NCBI GenBank assembly: GCA_964558915.1
Contig: CAZLFV010000129.1
Coordinates: 1-6,904, forward strand
Source of the DNA: CAZKEW01 sp964558915
GTDB taxonomy: Bacteria > Acidobacteriota > Aminicenantia > Aminicenantales > UBA8522
DNA length: 6,904 bases
Reading direction: 5' to 3'
Shown: piece by piece, positions 1 through 5,991 of the stretch
Layout: the number at the start of each line of letters is the position of its first letter
Position numbering within the stretch: the first letter of the stretch is position 1
Position numbers and translations under genes: made by a program
The notes under the pieces: generated by a model
Database searches by the model: none
Told to the model about the DNA's origin: nothing
Seen by the model: only the letters and a program-made list of their open reading frames with translations

Positions 1-18
1 TCCGGGTGTCCCCGAAGT

Positions 19-1290
19 TTAGATGCGGCGGCCGTCGCGGACGACGACCTTTCCATTCTTGATGACGTAGCGGACGGGATTGATGCCCAGATGATAAACG
101 AGGGAAGCGTAATCGGGAACATCACACAGGAGCATATCCATCTTTTTCCCGACTTCGATACTGCCGATCTCGGTTTGCCTTCCTAAAGCATAGGCGGCAT
201 TCGCAGTGACGGCATTTATGGCTTCCTCGATGCTCATCCTTAGCAGATAAACTCCGAGCTGCATAACAAATAGCATCGAGCTCGTCATCGAACTTCCCGG
301 GTTAAAATCCGAAGCCAGGGAAACGGCGGCGCCGGCATCGATGAGCTTTCGTGCCGGCGCCCGTTTTTTGAGCATCAGGAAAAAGGAAACAGCCGGCAGG
401 AGGGTGGCCGCTGTCTTGCTCCGGGCGAGCGCCCGGATTCCTTTTTCCGTGATGCTTATTAAATGGTCGGCAGAGGCCGCGCCGATCTCGGCGGCAAGCG
501 CGGCCCCACCCAAGGCGGCGAATTCGTCGGCGTGAATTCTAATCTTGAACCCGTTGCGCCTGGCAGCTTCAACAAGCTGCCTTGTCTCTTCAAGGGAAAA
601 AACTCCTTTTTCGCAAAAAACATCAAAAAACTCGGCGAGATTCAGCCTTCTTATCTCAGGGATAACCTTGTTGATAAGAAGGCGAATGTAAGCATTCTTG
701 CGGCCGCGGTACTCTCTCGGGACCTCATGGGCGCCCATGAAAGTGGTCACGATATCCACCGGATGCCTCTTTTGTGCTTCCCGCAGAGTTAGGAGCTGCT
801 TTATTTCGTCTTTGAGGTTCAGGGCGTAGCCGCTTTTCGCCTCGACCGTGGTGGTGCCGGTGAGGAGCATCTGGTCGAGCCGGGAGAGACAAAGCCCCAG
901 GAGCTCGCTTCTTGAGGCTTTGCGCGTGGCGCTAACCGTGGTCTTGATACCCATGCCTCTCTTGGCGAGCTCCTGGTAGGTTGCTCCCGCGAGCCGCAAC
1001 TTGAATTCCTCCACCCTGTTTCCCGCAAACGGTAGATGCGTATGAGAATCGATGAATCCGGGCAGGCCGACCAGTCCTTCCGCGTCTATCCGGGTGGCTG
1101 GGCTTTCCATGCAGATTGAGGTCTTAAAGTCTTTTTCCTTCCCGATGAAAACGATCTTTCCGCGGTGCGCCGCAACCCAGGCCTCTTCGATCAGCCCAAG
1201 ATCCTGGAGGGCTTTTTTTCTTTTCGGAAGCGGACCGCCGCAGGTTAAAACCTGACGGCAGTTCTCGATGACCAGGTCAGACGATTTCAT
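19..1290 (-). CDS. hutI: HutI, imidazolonepropionase
   Basis: HutI hydrolyses 4-imidazolone-5-propionate to N-formimino-L-glutamate, the third step of histidine degradation, in the cytoplasm with a bound metal ion. The 423-residue amidohydrolase is complete. Metal and substrate residues expected for HutI are present: DSHTHLPFAGNR (81-92; H83, H85, R92), GATYQELAKRGMGI (102-115), TTVEAKSGYAL (148-158), FMGAHEVPREYRGR (184-197; H188), RIHADEF (251-257; H253, E256), SADHL (273-277; H276) and SLASDFNPGS (324-333; D328). This combination is specific to HutI rather than other amidohydrolases such as guanine deaminase or dihydroorotase. ATG 1290-1288 lies inside ftsZ, so start and stop overlap by 14 nt. 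No good SD precedes it, only a weak GAGAAAA, which suggests reinitiation by ribosomes finishing ftsZ. The neighbouring downstream gene is outside the window, so it is unknown whether hutH, hutU or ftcD follow. Confidence 0.96.
   Translation of the reverse strand: MKSSDLVIENCRQVLTCGGPLPKRKKALQDLGLIEEAWVAAHRGKIVFIGKEKDFKTSICMESPATRIDAEGLVGLPGFIDSHTHLPFAGNRVEEFKLRLAGATYQELAKRGMGIKTTVSATRKASRSELLGLCLSRLDQMLLTGTTTVEAKSGYALNLKDEIKQLLTLREAQKRHPVDIVTTFMGAHEVPREYRGRKNAYIRLLINKVIPEIRRLNLAEFFDVFCEKGVFSLEETRQLVEAARRNGFKIRIHADEFAALGGAALAAEIGAASADHLISITEKGIRALARSKTAATLLPAVSFFLMLKKRAPARKLIDAGAAVSLASDFNPGSSMTSSMLFVMQLGVYLLRMSIEEAINAVTANAAYALGRQTEIGSIEVGKKMDMLLCDVPDYASLVYHLGINPVRYVIKNGKVVVRDGRRI
328..369 (+). 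terminator. Terminator-like hairpin plus T-run on the plus strand, inside hutI
   Basis: A perfect 10-bp GC-rich inverted repeat, GGCGCCGGCA (328-337) and TGCCGGCGCC (352-361), with a 14-nt loop is followed two bases later by six T (364-369). On the plus strand this has the form of an intrinsic terminator, antisense to hutI. It encodes KKRAPARKLIDAGAA in hutI, so composition alone could produce it. Confidence 0.3.
1237..1259. repeat. Imperfect hairpin close to the start of hutI
   Basis: GCCG-CAGGTT and AACCTG-A-CGGC form a 10-bp stem with a one-base bulge and a 2-base centre (in RNA more likely a 6-base loop on an 8-bp stem). It starts about 31 nt after the hutI ATG, a position where structure can affect early elongation. 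Confidence 0.4.
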
Positions 1291-2488
1291 CCGGGTGTTT
1301 TCTCATCGAGGAATGTTTGCTCCGGCGGATGAACGTGGGTGTTTCATAAGGCTCATACTGTTTTTCCCACGCCGGTGGCTCCCAGAGCGACGGTCGCTCT
1401 TTCGGCTCGAACACGAACTGAGGCGTATCCGTTTCCACCTGGAAGGGCGGGGGAGTGGGCTTGCGCGGCACGGCATACCCTTCGTGAGCTGCGATCTCTT
1501 TTTCCTCAGAGGAATCGAAGCCAGTGGCTATTACCGTCACCTTGACCATTTCCTTCATGGCGTTGTCGATGACCGTCCCGAAAATGATATTGGCGTCCGG
1601 ATGGGCCAGCCGGTGGATCAACTGAGAGGCCTTGGAAACCTCGTGGAGGGTCAGGTCTTTTCCGCCGGTGATGTTGATCAGCACGCCGCGGGCGCCTTCG
1701 ATCGAGGTATCGATGAGCAACGGGCTGGAGATGGCCTTTTGAGCACCATCCACGGCCCTGTTCTCACCCGAAGCGATGCCCGTCCCCATGAAGGCCATGC
1801 CCATTCCTTTCATGATTGACTTGACGTCGGCAAAGTCCAGGTTGATCAGCCCCGGCTTGATGATCAGGTCGGAGATGCCCTGGACCGCCTGCCGGAGGAT
1901 ATCATCGGCCATTTTAAAGGCATCCTGTATCGAGGTGTCCAGGTTGACGGTCTGGAGGAGCCGCTCGTTCGGTATGGAGATGACCGTGTCCACAGCCCCC
2001 TTCAGCTCTTTCAGCCCTTCTTCCGCCTGCTTGGCCCTGACCCTGCCCTCGAATTCAAAGGGCAGGGTGACAATGGCGATGGCCAGAATATCCATCTCCG
2101 AGGCCAGGTTGGCCAGGATGGGCGTTCCTCCGGTCCCCGTCCCGCCGCCGAGCCCGGTTGTCAAGAAAACCATGTCCGCGCCCTGAATGAGCTCGATCAG
2201 CTTCTCGGTGTCTTCCATAGCCGCCTGCTTGCCGATTTCGGGCCGGCCGCCCGAGCCAAGACCTTTGGTGGTCTGGCCTCCAATCTGCAGCTTTGTCCCG
2301 GCCCTGTTGTTGCTCAAGGCCTGCACATCTGTATTCACGGCGATAAACTCGACGCCTTCGATTCCGGCCTCGATCATCCGATTGACCGCGTTGCCTCCTC
2401 CGCCGCCGATTCCGATCACCTTGATCTTGGCGCCGATGACCTCTTCGACAAGATGAAATTTCAGTTTGCTTGCCAAATCATCGCTCAT
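1277..2488 (-). CDS. ftsZ: FtsZ, tubulin-like division GTPase
   Basis: FtsZ polymerises in a GTP-dependent manner into the Z ring that organises septation. The 403 residues include the N-terminal nucleotide loop GIGGGGGNAVNRM (26-38), the tubulin signature GGGTGTG (114-120), IPNERLL (172-178), the T7 synergy loop NLDFADVKSIM (216-226) that supplies catalytic acids across the interface, and MGTGIASGENRAVDGAQKAI (234-253). The GTPase core ends near residue 322. A short linker of about 58 residues, rich in Pro, Glu and aromatics, leads to ETPTFIRR (382-389), the C-terminal peptide that binds FtsA. Fourteen more residues (SKHSSMRKHPDEIV) follow it. Several usually invariant positions differ: GSGGRPE instead of GAGANPE, GGTP instead of GAAP after the signature, and TLPF instead of TKPF. 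ATG 2488-2486 has a perfect AGGAGG at 5-nt spacing. The last 14 nt overlap the start of hutI. All catalytic motifs are intact, so it should be functional. Confidence 0.98.
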   Translation of the reverse strand: MSDDLASKLKFHLVEEVIGAKIKVIGIGGGGGNAVNRMIEAGIEGVEFIAVNTDVQALSNNRAGTKLQIGGQTTKGLGSGGRPEIGKQAAMEDTEKLIELIQGADMVFLTTGLGGGTGTGGTPILANLASEMDILAIAIVTLPFEFEGRVRAKQAEEGLKELKGAVDTVISIPNERLLQTVNLDTSIQDAFKMADDILRQAVQGISDLIIKPGLINLDFADVKSIMKGMGMAFMGTGIASGENRAVDGAQKAISSPLLIDTSIEGARGVLINITGGKDLTLHEVSKASQLIHRLAHPDANIIFGTVIDNAMKEMVKVTVIATGFDSSEEKEIAAHEGYAVPRKPTPPPFQVETDTPQFVFEPKERPSLWEPPAWEKQYEPYETPTFIRRSKHSSMRKHPDEIV

Positions 2489-2493
2489 TCTTT

Positions 2494-2499
2494 CCTCCT
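2494..2499 (-). promoter_or_regulatory. Strong ribosome binding site for ftsZ
   Basis: A perfect AGGAGG on the minus strand with 5-nt spacing to the ftsZ ATG fills most of the 15-nt ftsA-ftsZ gap. It is the best SD in the window, consistent with FtsZ being needed in far larger amounts than FtsA or FtsQ. Confidence 0.9.
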
Positions 2500-2503
2500 C
2501 TCC

Positions 2504-3727
2504 CTATGATTCTTTGAGCCAATCACGCATTTTGGCCCAAAGTCCTTTCTTTTTATCCTTAGACATGCCTCGTTCCTGCCATTGGTTGAAGCCGTAAAGG
2601 ATGAGGCCAACGGCAGTGGCATAGTCGGGTGTGCTGACTCTGTCGACCAGGCCACCGATGCCTGTCGGGTCGCCCCGGCGCACGGGCAGGTCAAAGATTT
2701 CCTCGGCCACTTCTTCCAGACCTTCGAGGAGCGCCGTGCCGCCAGTCAGGACGATCCCCGAATTGAGGGATTTCTCATACCCCATTCTCTTGATATCGTT
2801 GTCCACGAGCCGGAAGACCTCCTCGGCCCGGGGCTGGATAATATCAGCCAGGATCTGCCGGGACAGGACCCGCGGCTTTTTCACACGTCCCACGGACGGA
2901 ACTTCGATGGTCTCCTGCTCGTCCGTGGCCGGACTGGCCACGCAGCCGAATTTTTTCTTTATTTTTTCCGCCTCGGGGATGGGCGTGCGGAGCCCCACGG
3001 CGATGTCATTGGTGAAATTATCCCCGCCGATGGGAATGATGGCCGTATACCAGAGGCTGCCGCGTTCGAAAATGGCCACCTCCGTCGTGCCGGCTCCGAT
3101 GTCGATCAACCCCACGCCCAGTTCTGTTTCGTCATGGGTCAACACTGAGGCGGCTGTGGCGATCTGGTTCAGGACGATCTGTTCGATTTCGATCTCGGCC
3201 CGCTCCACGCATGTTTTCAGGTTCTGGACCGAGGTGATGGCGGAGGTGACAATGTGGACATTCACTTCCAGCTTGATGCCGCTCATTCCCAGGGGCGCTT
3301 TAATCCCGTCCTGCTCATCCACGACGAATTCCTGGGGGATGACGTGGATGATTTCCCGGTCTGGAGGGATGGAGACGGCTTTCGACTGCCCGATGACGCG
3401 CCGGATATCCTCGCGCGTAATCTCCCTGTTTTTTCCCGAGACAGCGATGACGCCCCGGGAATTGAAGCTCTTGATGTGCGCTCCGGAGATGCCCACGAAG
3501 GCAGAATCGATCTCCACTCCGGCCATGAGCTCGGCTTCTTCCTGGGCTTTTTTGATGGCGGCTGTCGTGGCTTCCAGGTTTACGACGACGCCCTTTCTCA
3601 GCCCCCTTGATTCCGCCGTCCCGATGCCGATGATCTCCACTTTTCTTTCTTCGGTGATCTCACCGATAATCGCGGCGACCTTTTTGCTGCCGATATCGAG
3701 CCCGACGATATAGCTGTTCTTTGGCAT
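2504..3727 (-). CDS. ftsA: FtsA, actin-like membrane anchor of the Z ring
   Basis: FtsA is an actin-fold ATP-binding protein that polymerises on the cytoplasmic membrane face, binds the FtsZ C-terminal peptide and recruits later divisome proteins. It has 407 residues, near the family norm. Visible elements are phosphate-1 GLDIGSKKVAA (9-19); the SHS2/1C insert (about 83-161, with SGAHIKSFNSRGVIAVSG and HVIPQEFVVDEQDGI) that distinguishes FtsA from MreB and DnaK; phosphate-2 LIDIGAGTTEVAIF (207-220); adenosine motif GIVLTGGTALLEGL (324-337); and a C-terminal amphipathic membrane-targeting helix GLWAKMRDWLKES (395-407) after a basic linker DKKK. ATG 3727-3725 overlaps the ftsQ TAA by one base and is preceded by a GGGAGGG SD, so coupled translation is likely. 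ftsZ starts 15 nt after the stop. Nothing in it looks truncated. Confidence 0.98.
   Translation of the reverse strand: MPKNSYIVGLDIGSKKVAAIIGEITEERKVEIIGIGTAESRGLRKGVVVNLEATTAAIKKAQEEAELMAGVEIDSAFVGISGAHIKSFNSRGVIAVSGKNREITREDIRRVIGQSKAVSIPPDREIIHVIPQEFVVDEQDGIKAPLGMSGIKLEVNVHIVTSAITSVQNLKTCVERAEIEIEQIVLNQIATAASVLTHDETELGVGLIDIGAGTTEVAIFERGSLWYTAIIPIGGDNFTNDIAVGLRTPIPEAEKIKKKFGCVASPATDEQETIEVPSVGRVKKPRVLSRQILADIIQPRAEEVFRLVDNDIKRMGYEKSLNSGIVLTGGTALLEGLEEVAEEIFDLPVRRGDPTGIGGLVDRVSTPDYATAVGLILYGFNQWQERGMSKDKKKGLWAKMRDWLKES
2886..2928. repeat. Two mutually exclusive stems inside ftsA
   Basis: CCACGGACG (2890-2898) pairs perfectly with CGTCCGTGG (2920-2928), while its GGACG part can instead pair with CGTCC at 2886-2890 over a 3-nt loop. 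The region encodes TDEQETIEVPSVGRVKK, probably a variable surface segment of FtsA. Alternative pairing is real in the sequence; a function is not shown. Confidence 0.4.
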
Positions 3728-4599
3728 TATTGTCCCTCCCCTTTGTGGTCTATCAAGGCGGCAACCTCCCGGGTTTCCGCGGTTTTAAGATAGATGCGGC
3801 CTCTGAAACGCAGGTCAACATACTCCAGAGCCCCCTGTTCGCTTTCCAGCCGGTCCTTAATCGATTGATAAAACTTGAGTCTTGGCGAAAAGTCCTCGCT
3901 TCCCAGGATGATCTCTGTCGGCCGGTCCGCAAGATAGAGGCTAATGCTATCGCAGCGGGAAAGGTCCAAGGCTCCGATCTCGTCTTTCTGCTCCGCAGGC
4001 AGTGATTTCAGGCATTCCCAGGCCAGGTTGAGCTTTTCATTGTATCGCGTGCTGAAAAAAGAAGAGTCCAGCAGCAGAGGAATGCCGGGTTGCCCGGCCG
4101 CAGCCAGTCGCTCCAGGGCCACGCCCTCCTCATCGATCAGAAGAAAGCTCTGGCCCATTTTCAGGATGGCTGCCGGCTCTCTTTCCTTGATTTCGACCTT
4201 TAATGAGGCTGGAAAGACTTTTCGCAGGCGCGCTTCCTTAACCCAGCGGTGTTCTTCGATCCGGGCCTGCAGGCCGGCGAGGTCAACAAGCAGAAGATTA
4301 CCCAGCCGCGACGCATCAAGCATGACCTGAATATCCCTGGCCACGGAATCATGGGAGCTCAGGACTTCGACTCTTTTCACGTCGAGCTCATTCCATGTGA
4401 TCAGGAACAGGTAGAGTTTCATCAGGCCGAAGAAGAAGGCCGCCAGGATGATGAAAAAGAAAAAGATATGCTTGAACCGGACTGTCAATTTTCTTTGGAT
4501 TTTTTTGACCGGCGTTTTTTCGAGTCCACGCTGGAACTGCAGGGCCTCGCTCGCGGCTGCGGGAGCCCTATATCGGAAAGGTGGATTGAGGTAGGCCAT
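3727..4599 (-). CDS. ftsQ: FtsQ/DivIB-family cell division protein
   Basis: FtsQ is a bitopic divisome protein that, in characterised bacteria, binds FtsB/FtsL and helps control septal peptidoglycan synthesis. The 290 residues show a basic, proline-containing cytoplasmic tail (1-43), one hydrophobic segment at about 45-67 (IFFFFIILAAFFFGLMKLYLF), a POTRA domain at about 72-141 (DVKRVEVLSS... to RWVKEARLRKVFPASLKVEIKEREP), and the extracytoplasmic beta domain ending in EYVDLRFRGRIYLK at 259-272. This is the normal order and length. ATG 4599-4597 follows the murC stop by 2 nt. The nearest SD, GGAGGG (plus-strand 4612-4617), is 12 nt away, longer than usual. A CTG two codons upstream (4605-4603) has ideal 6-nt spacing and overlaps the murC stop, so that start is possible. 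The stop TAA overlaps the ftsA ATG by one base. Sequence conservation is weaker than for its neighbours, as usual for FtsQ. Confidence 0.93.
   Translation of the reverse strand: MAYLNPPFRYRAPAAASEALQFQRGLEKTPVKKIQRKLTVRFKHIFFFFIILAAFFFGLMKLYLFLITWNELDVKRVEVLSSHDSVARDIQVMLDASRLGNLLLVDLAGLQARIEEHRWVKEARLRKVFPASLKVEIKEREPAAILKMGQSFLLIDEEGVALERLAAAGQPGIPLLLDSSFFSTRYNEKLNLAWECLKSLPAEQKDEIGALDLSRCDSISLYLADRPTEIILGSEDFSPRLKFYQSIKDRLESEQGALEYVDLRFRGRIYLKTAETREVAALIDHKGEGQ
3734..3741 (-). promoter_or_regulatory. Ribosome binding site for ftsA, within ftsQ
   Basis: Minus-strand GGGGAGGG precedes the ftsA ATG by about six bases and lies in the last ftsQ codons. The following TAATG is the fused ftsQ stop and ftsA start, an arrangement typical of translational coupling. 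Confidence 0.8.
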
Positions 4600-4601
4600 G
4601 G

Positions 4602-5990
4602 TCAGTTCTTGCCCTCCAAACAGGCGATAATGTCAGGAACAATCCTGTAGATATTTCCCGCGCCTTGAAGCAAAATAAGATCCTTGGGTTTGGCGATTTT
4701 TTGGAGGAGAGGAGGGATCCTTTTCATGTTCGGCTCGAAATAGACGCTCTTGTGGCCGAATTGCTGGATCTCTTCGTAAAGCTTTTTTCCGCAGACATTG
4801 GGAATCGGCTGTTCCCCGGCCGGATAGACCTCCGTGACGATGAGGACGTCGGCTTGGTTGAAGGCCGTGGCAAAGCTCTCCATCAACAGGGAGAGCCGGG
4901 TGTAGCGGTGGGGCTGGAAGACGCAGACGACACGCCTGGCGAAGCCGCGTTTGGCCGCATCCAGAGTGGCTTTGATTTCCGTGGGATGATGGCCATAGTC
5001 CTCGACGACCATGATGTCGTTGACCTCTTTTTTCAGCTCGAACCGGCGGCCGATCCCGCTGTAGCTTTGAAGAGCCTGGAGGATAAGCTTGGGGGGCATA
5101 TCCAGGTCAAGCCCGACGGCCACAGCAGCCATGGCGTTCAGGATGCTGTGCTTTCCGGGCACCTGGAGCCTAAGCGCGCCCAGCTTTTTCCCCTTGTAAT
5201 AAAGCGAGGATGTGCTCCTGAAATTCTCAAAGGTAAGACCGCGGGCGAAAATATCGGCTTGAGTTGAGAAGCCGTAGGTAATCAGCCTCCGTTCCAGCGA
5301 CGGGGTCAGGCTTTGCAGATTGGGGTCATCGAGGCAAAGAATGATCGGACAATAGAACGGGACCTTGTTGGCAAAATTGATGAACGTCTTCTTGATCTCT
5401 TCGACGGTGTTGTACTGGTCGAGGTGCTCATCGTCGATGTTTGTGAGCACGGCGATGAACGGGGAGAGAATGAGGAACGACCGGTCGCTCTCGTCCGCCT
5501 CGGCAACGATAAAATCGCCTGCGCCGAGTTTGGCATTCGCGCCGATCGTGTTCAGGCGGCCGCCAACGATGATTGTGGGATCAAACCCGCCGTATTCGAG
5601 GACCAGAGCGATCATGGACGTCGTCGAGGTTTTGCCGTGGGCGCCAGCAACGGCGATGCCATATTTCATCCGCATCAATTCCGCCAGCATCTCGGCGCGC
5701 GGGATCACCGGGATCTTAAGCTGTCGCGCTTCCTGAACTTCGATATTGTCCTCTCTCACGGCCGATGAGATTACGGCGACATCTGCGCCCCGGACCCGGT
5801 CGGGTTTGTGACCTTTGTAAATCTTGGCCCCGAGGCCGGCGAGACGCTGGGTGGCCTCATTGGCCTGGAGGTCCGAGCCGGAGACCTGATATCCCAGGTT
5901 CAGCAGCACCTCAGCGATCCCGCTCATCCCGGTTCCTCCGATGCCGATCATGTGGATGTGTTTGAGCTTCCGGTAGACCTTCTTGACCAC
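4602..5990 (-). CDS. murC: MurC, UDP-N-acetylmuramate--L-alanine ligase
   Basis: MurC is the cytoplasmic ATP-dependent ligase that adds L-Ala to UDP-MurNAc, the first peptide-forming step. I choose GTG at 5990-5988 (462 residues). It sits 6 nt after a GGAGG and gives MVKKVYRKLKHIHMIGIGG, a normal MurC N-terminus. An ATG at 6041 would add 17 unrelated residues and overlap murG by 50 nt. From the GTG: Rossmann GIGGTGMSG at 16-24; ATP P-loop GAHGKTSTT at 116-124; EADESD at 164-169; NIDDEHLD at 184-191; PGKHSILNA in the central domain; DYGHHPTE at 331-338; QPHRYTR at 359-365, typical of MurC; and a C-terminal LLQGAGNIYRI. Domain order and length fit a complete three-domain Mur ligase. DYGHHPTE with QPHRY separates it from MurD, MurE and MurF. 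It lies between murG (1 nt) and ftsQ (2 nt), with no murB or ddl beside it. Confidence 0.97.
   Translation of the reverse strand: MVKKVYRKLKHIHMIGIGGTGMSGIAEVLLNLGYQVSGSDLQANEATQRLAGLGAKIYKGHKPDRVRGADVAVISSAVREDNIEVQEARQLKIPVIPRAEMLAELMRMKYGIAVAGAHGKTSTTSMIALVLEYGGFDPTIIVGGRLNTIGANAKLGAGDFIVAEADESDRSFLILSPFIAVLTNIDDEHLDQYNTVEEIKKTFINFANKVPFYCPIILCLDDPNLQSLTPSLERRLITYGFSTQADIFARGLTFENFRSTSSLYYKGKKLGALRLQVPGKHSILNAMAAVAVGLDLDMPPKLILQALQSYSGIGRRFELKKEVNDIMVVEDYGHHPTEIKATLDAAKRGFARRVVCVFQPHRYTRLSLLMESFATAFNQADVLIVTEVYPAGEQPIPNVCGKKLYEEIQQFGHKSVYFEPNMKRIPPLLQKIAKPKDLILLQGAGNIYRIVPDIIACLEGKN
4612..4617 (-). promoter_or_regulatory. Ribosome binding site for ftsQ, within murC
   Basis: Minus-strand GGAGGG lies 12 nt before the ftsQ ATG and 6 nt before an in-frame CTG at 4605-4603. 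It is the only SD-like stretch near the start. The long spacing to ATG leaves open whether initiation is at ATG by reinitiation or at CTG. Confidence 0.6.
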
Positions 5991-5991
5991 T

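Noticed and set aside
1..18. A 4-bp hairpin (CGGG/CCCG) just after the hutI stop as a terminator
   Set aside because: The stem is too short and no T-run follows on the transcribed strand within the window.
2238..2255. Short GC-rich inverted repeat TCGGGC/GCCCGA in ftsZ
   Set aside because: It is only a 6-bp stem in GC-rich coding sequence, expected often by chance.
2582..3148. A 188-codon plus-strand open frame with His/Asp/Gly-rich translation
   Set aside because: It is a shadow of ftsA in another frame, with no family features.
2631..3713. A 360-codon open frame on the plus strand, nearly the length of ftsA
   Set aside because: It is fully antisense to ftsA, whose motifs are unmistakable. 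The translation is Ser/Pro/Arg-rich with no recognisable domain, as expected from the complement of GC-biased codons.
4084..4098. GCCGGG/CCCGGC stem in ftsQ
   Set aside because: The 6-bp stem has a 3-nt loop with no T-run or positional meaning, and is common in sequence of this composition.
4440..4492. Minus-strand TTGACA within ftsQ as a promoter -35 box
   Set aside because: No acceptable -10 element lies at 16-18 nt; the nearest candidate (TATCTT) is at about 14 nt and matches weakly.
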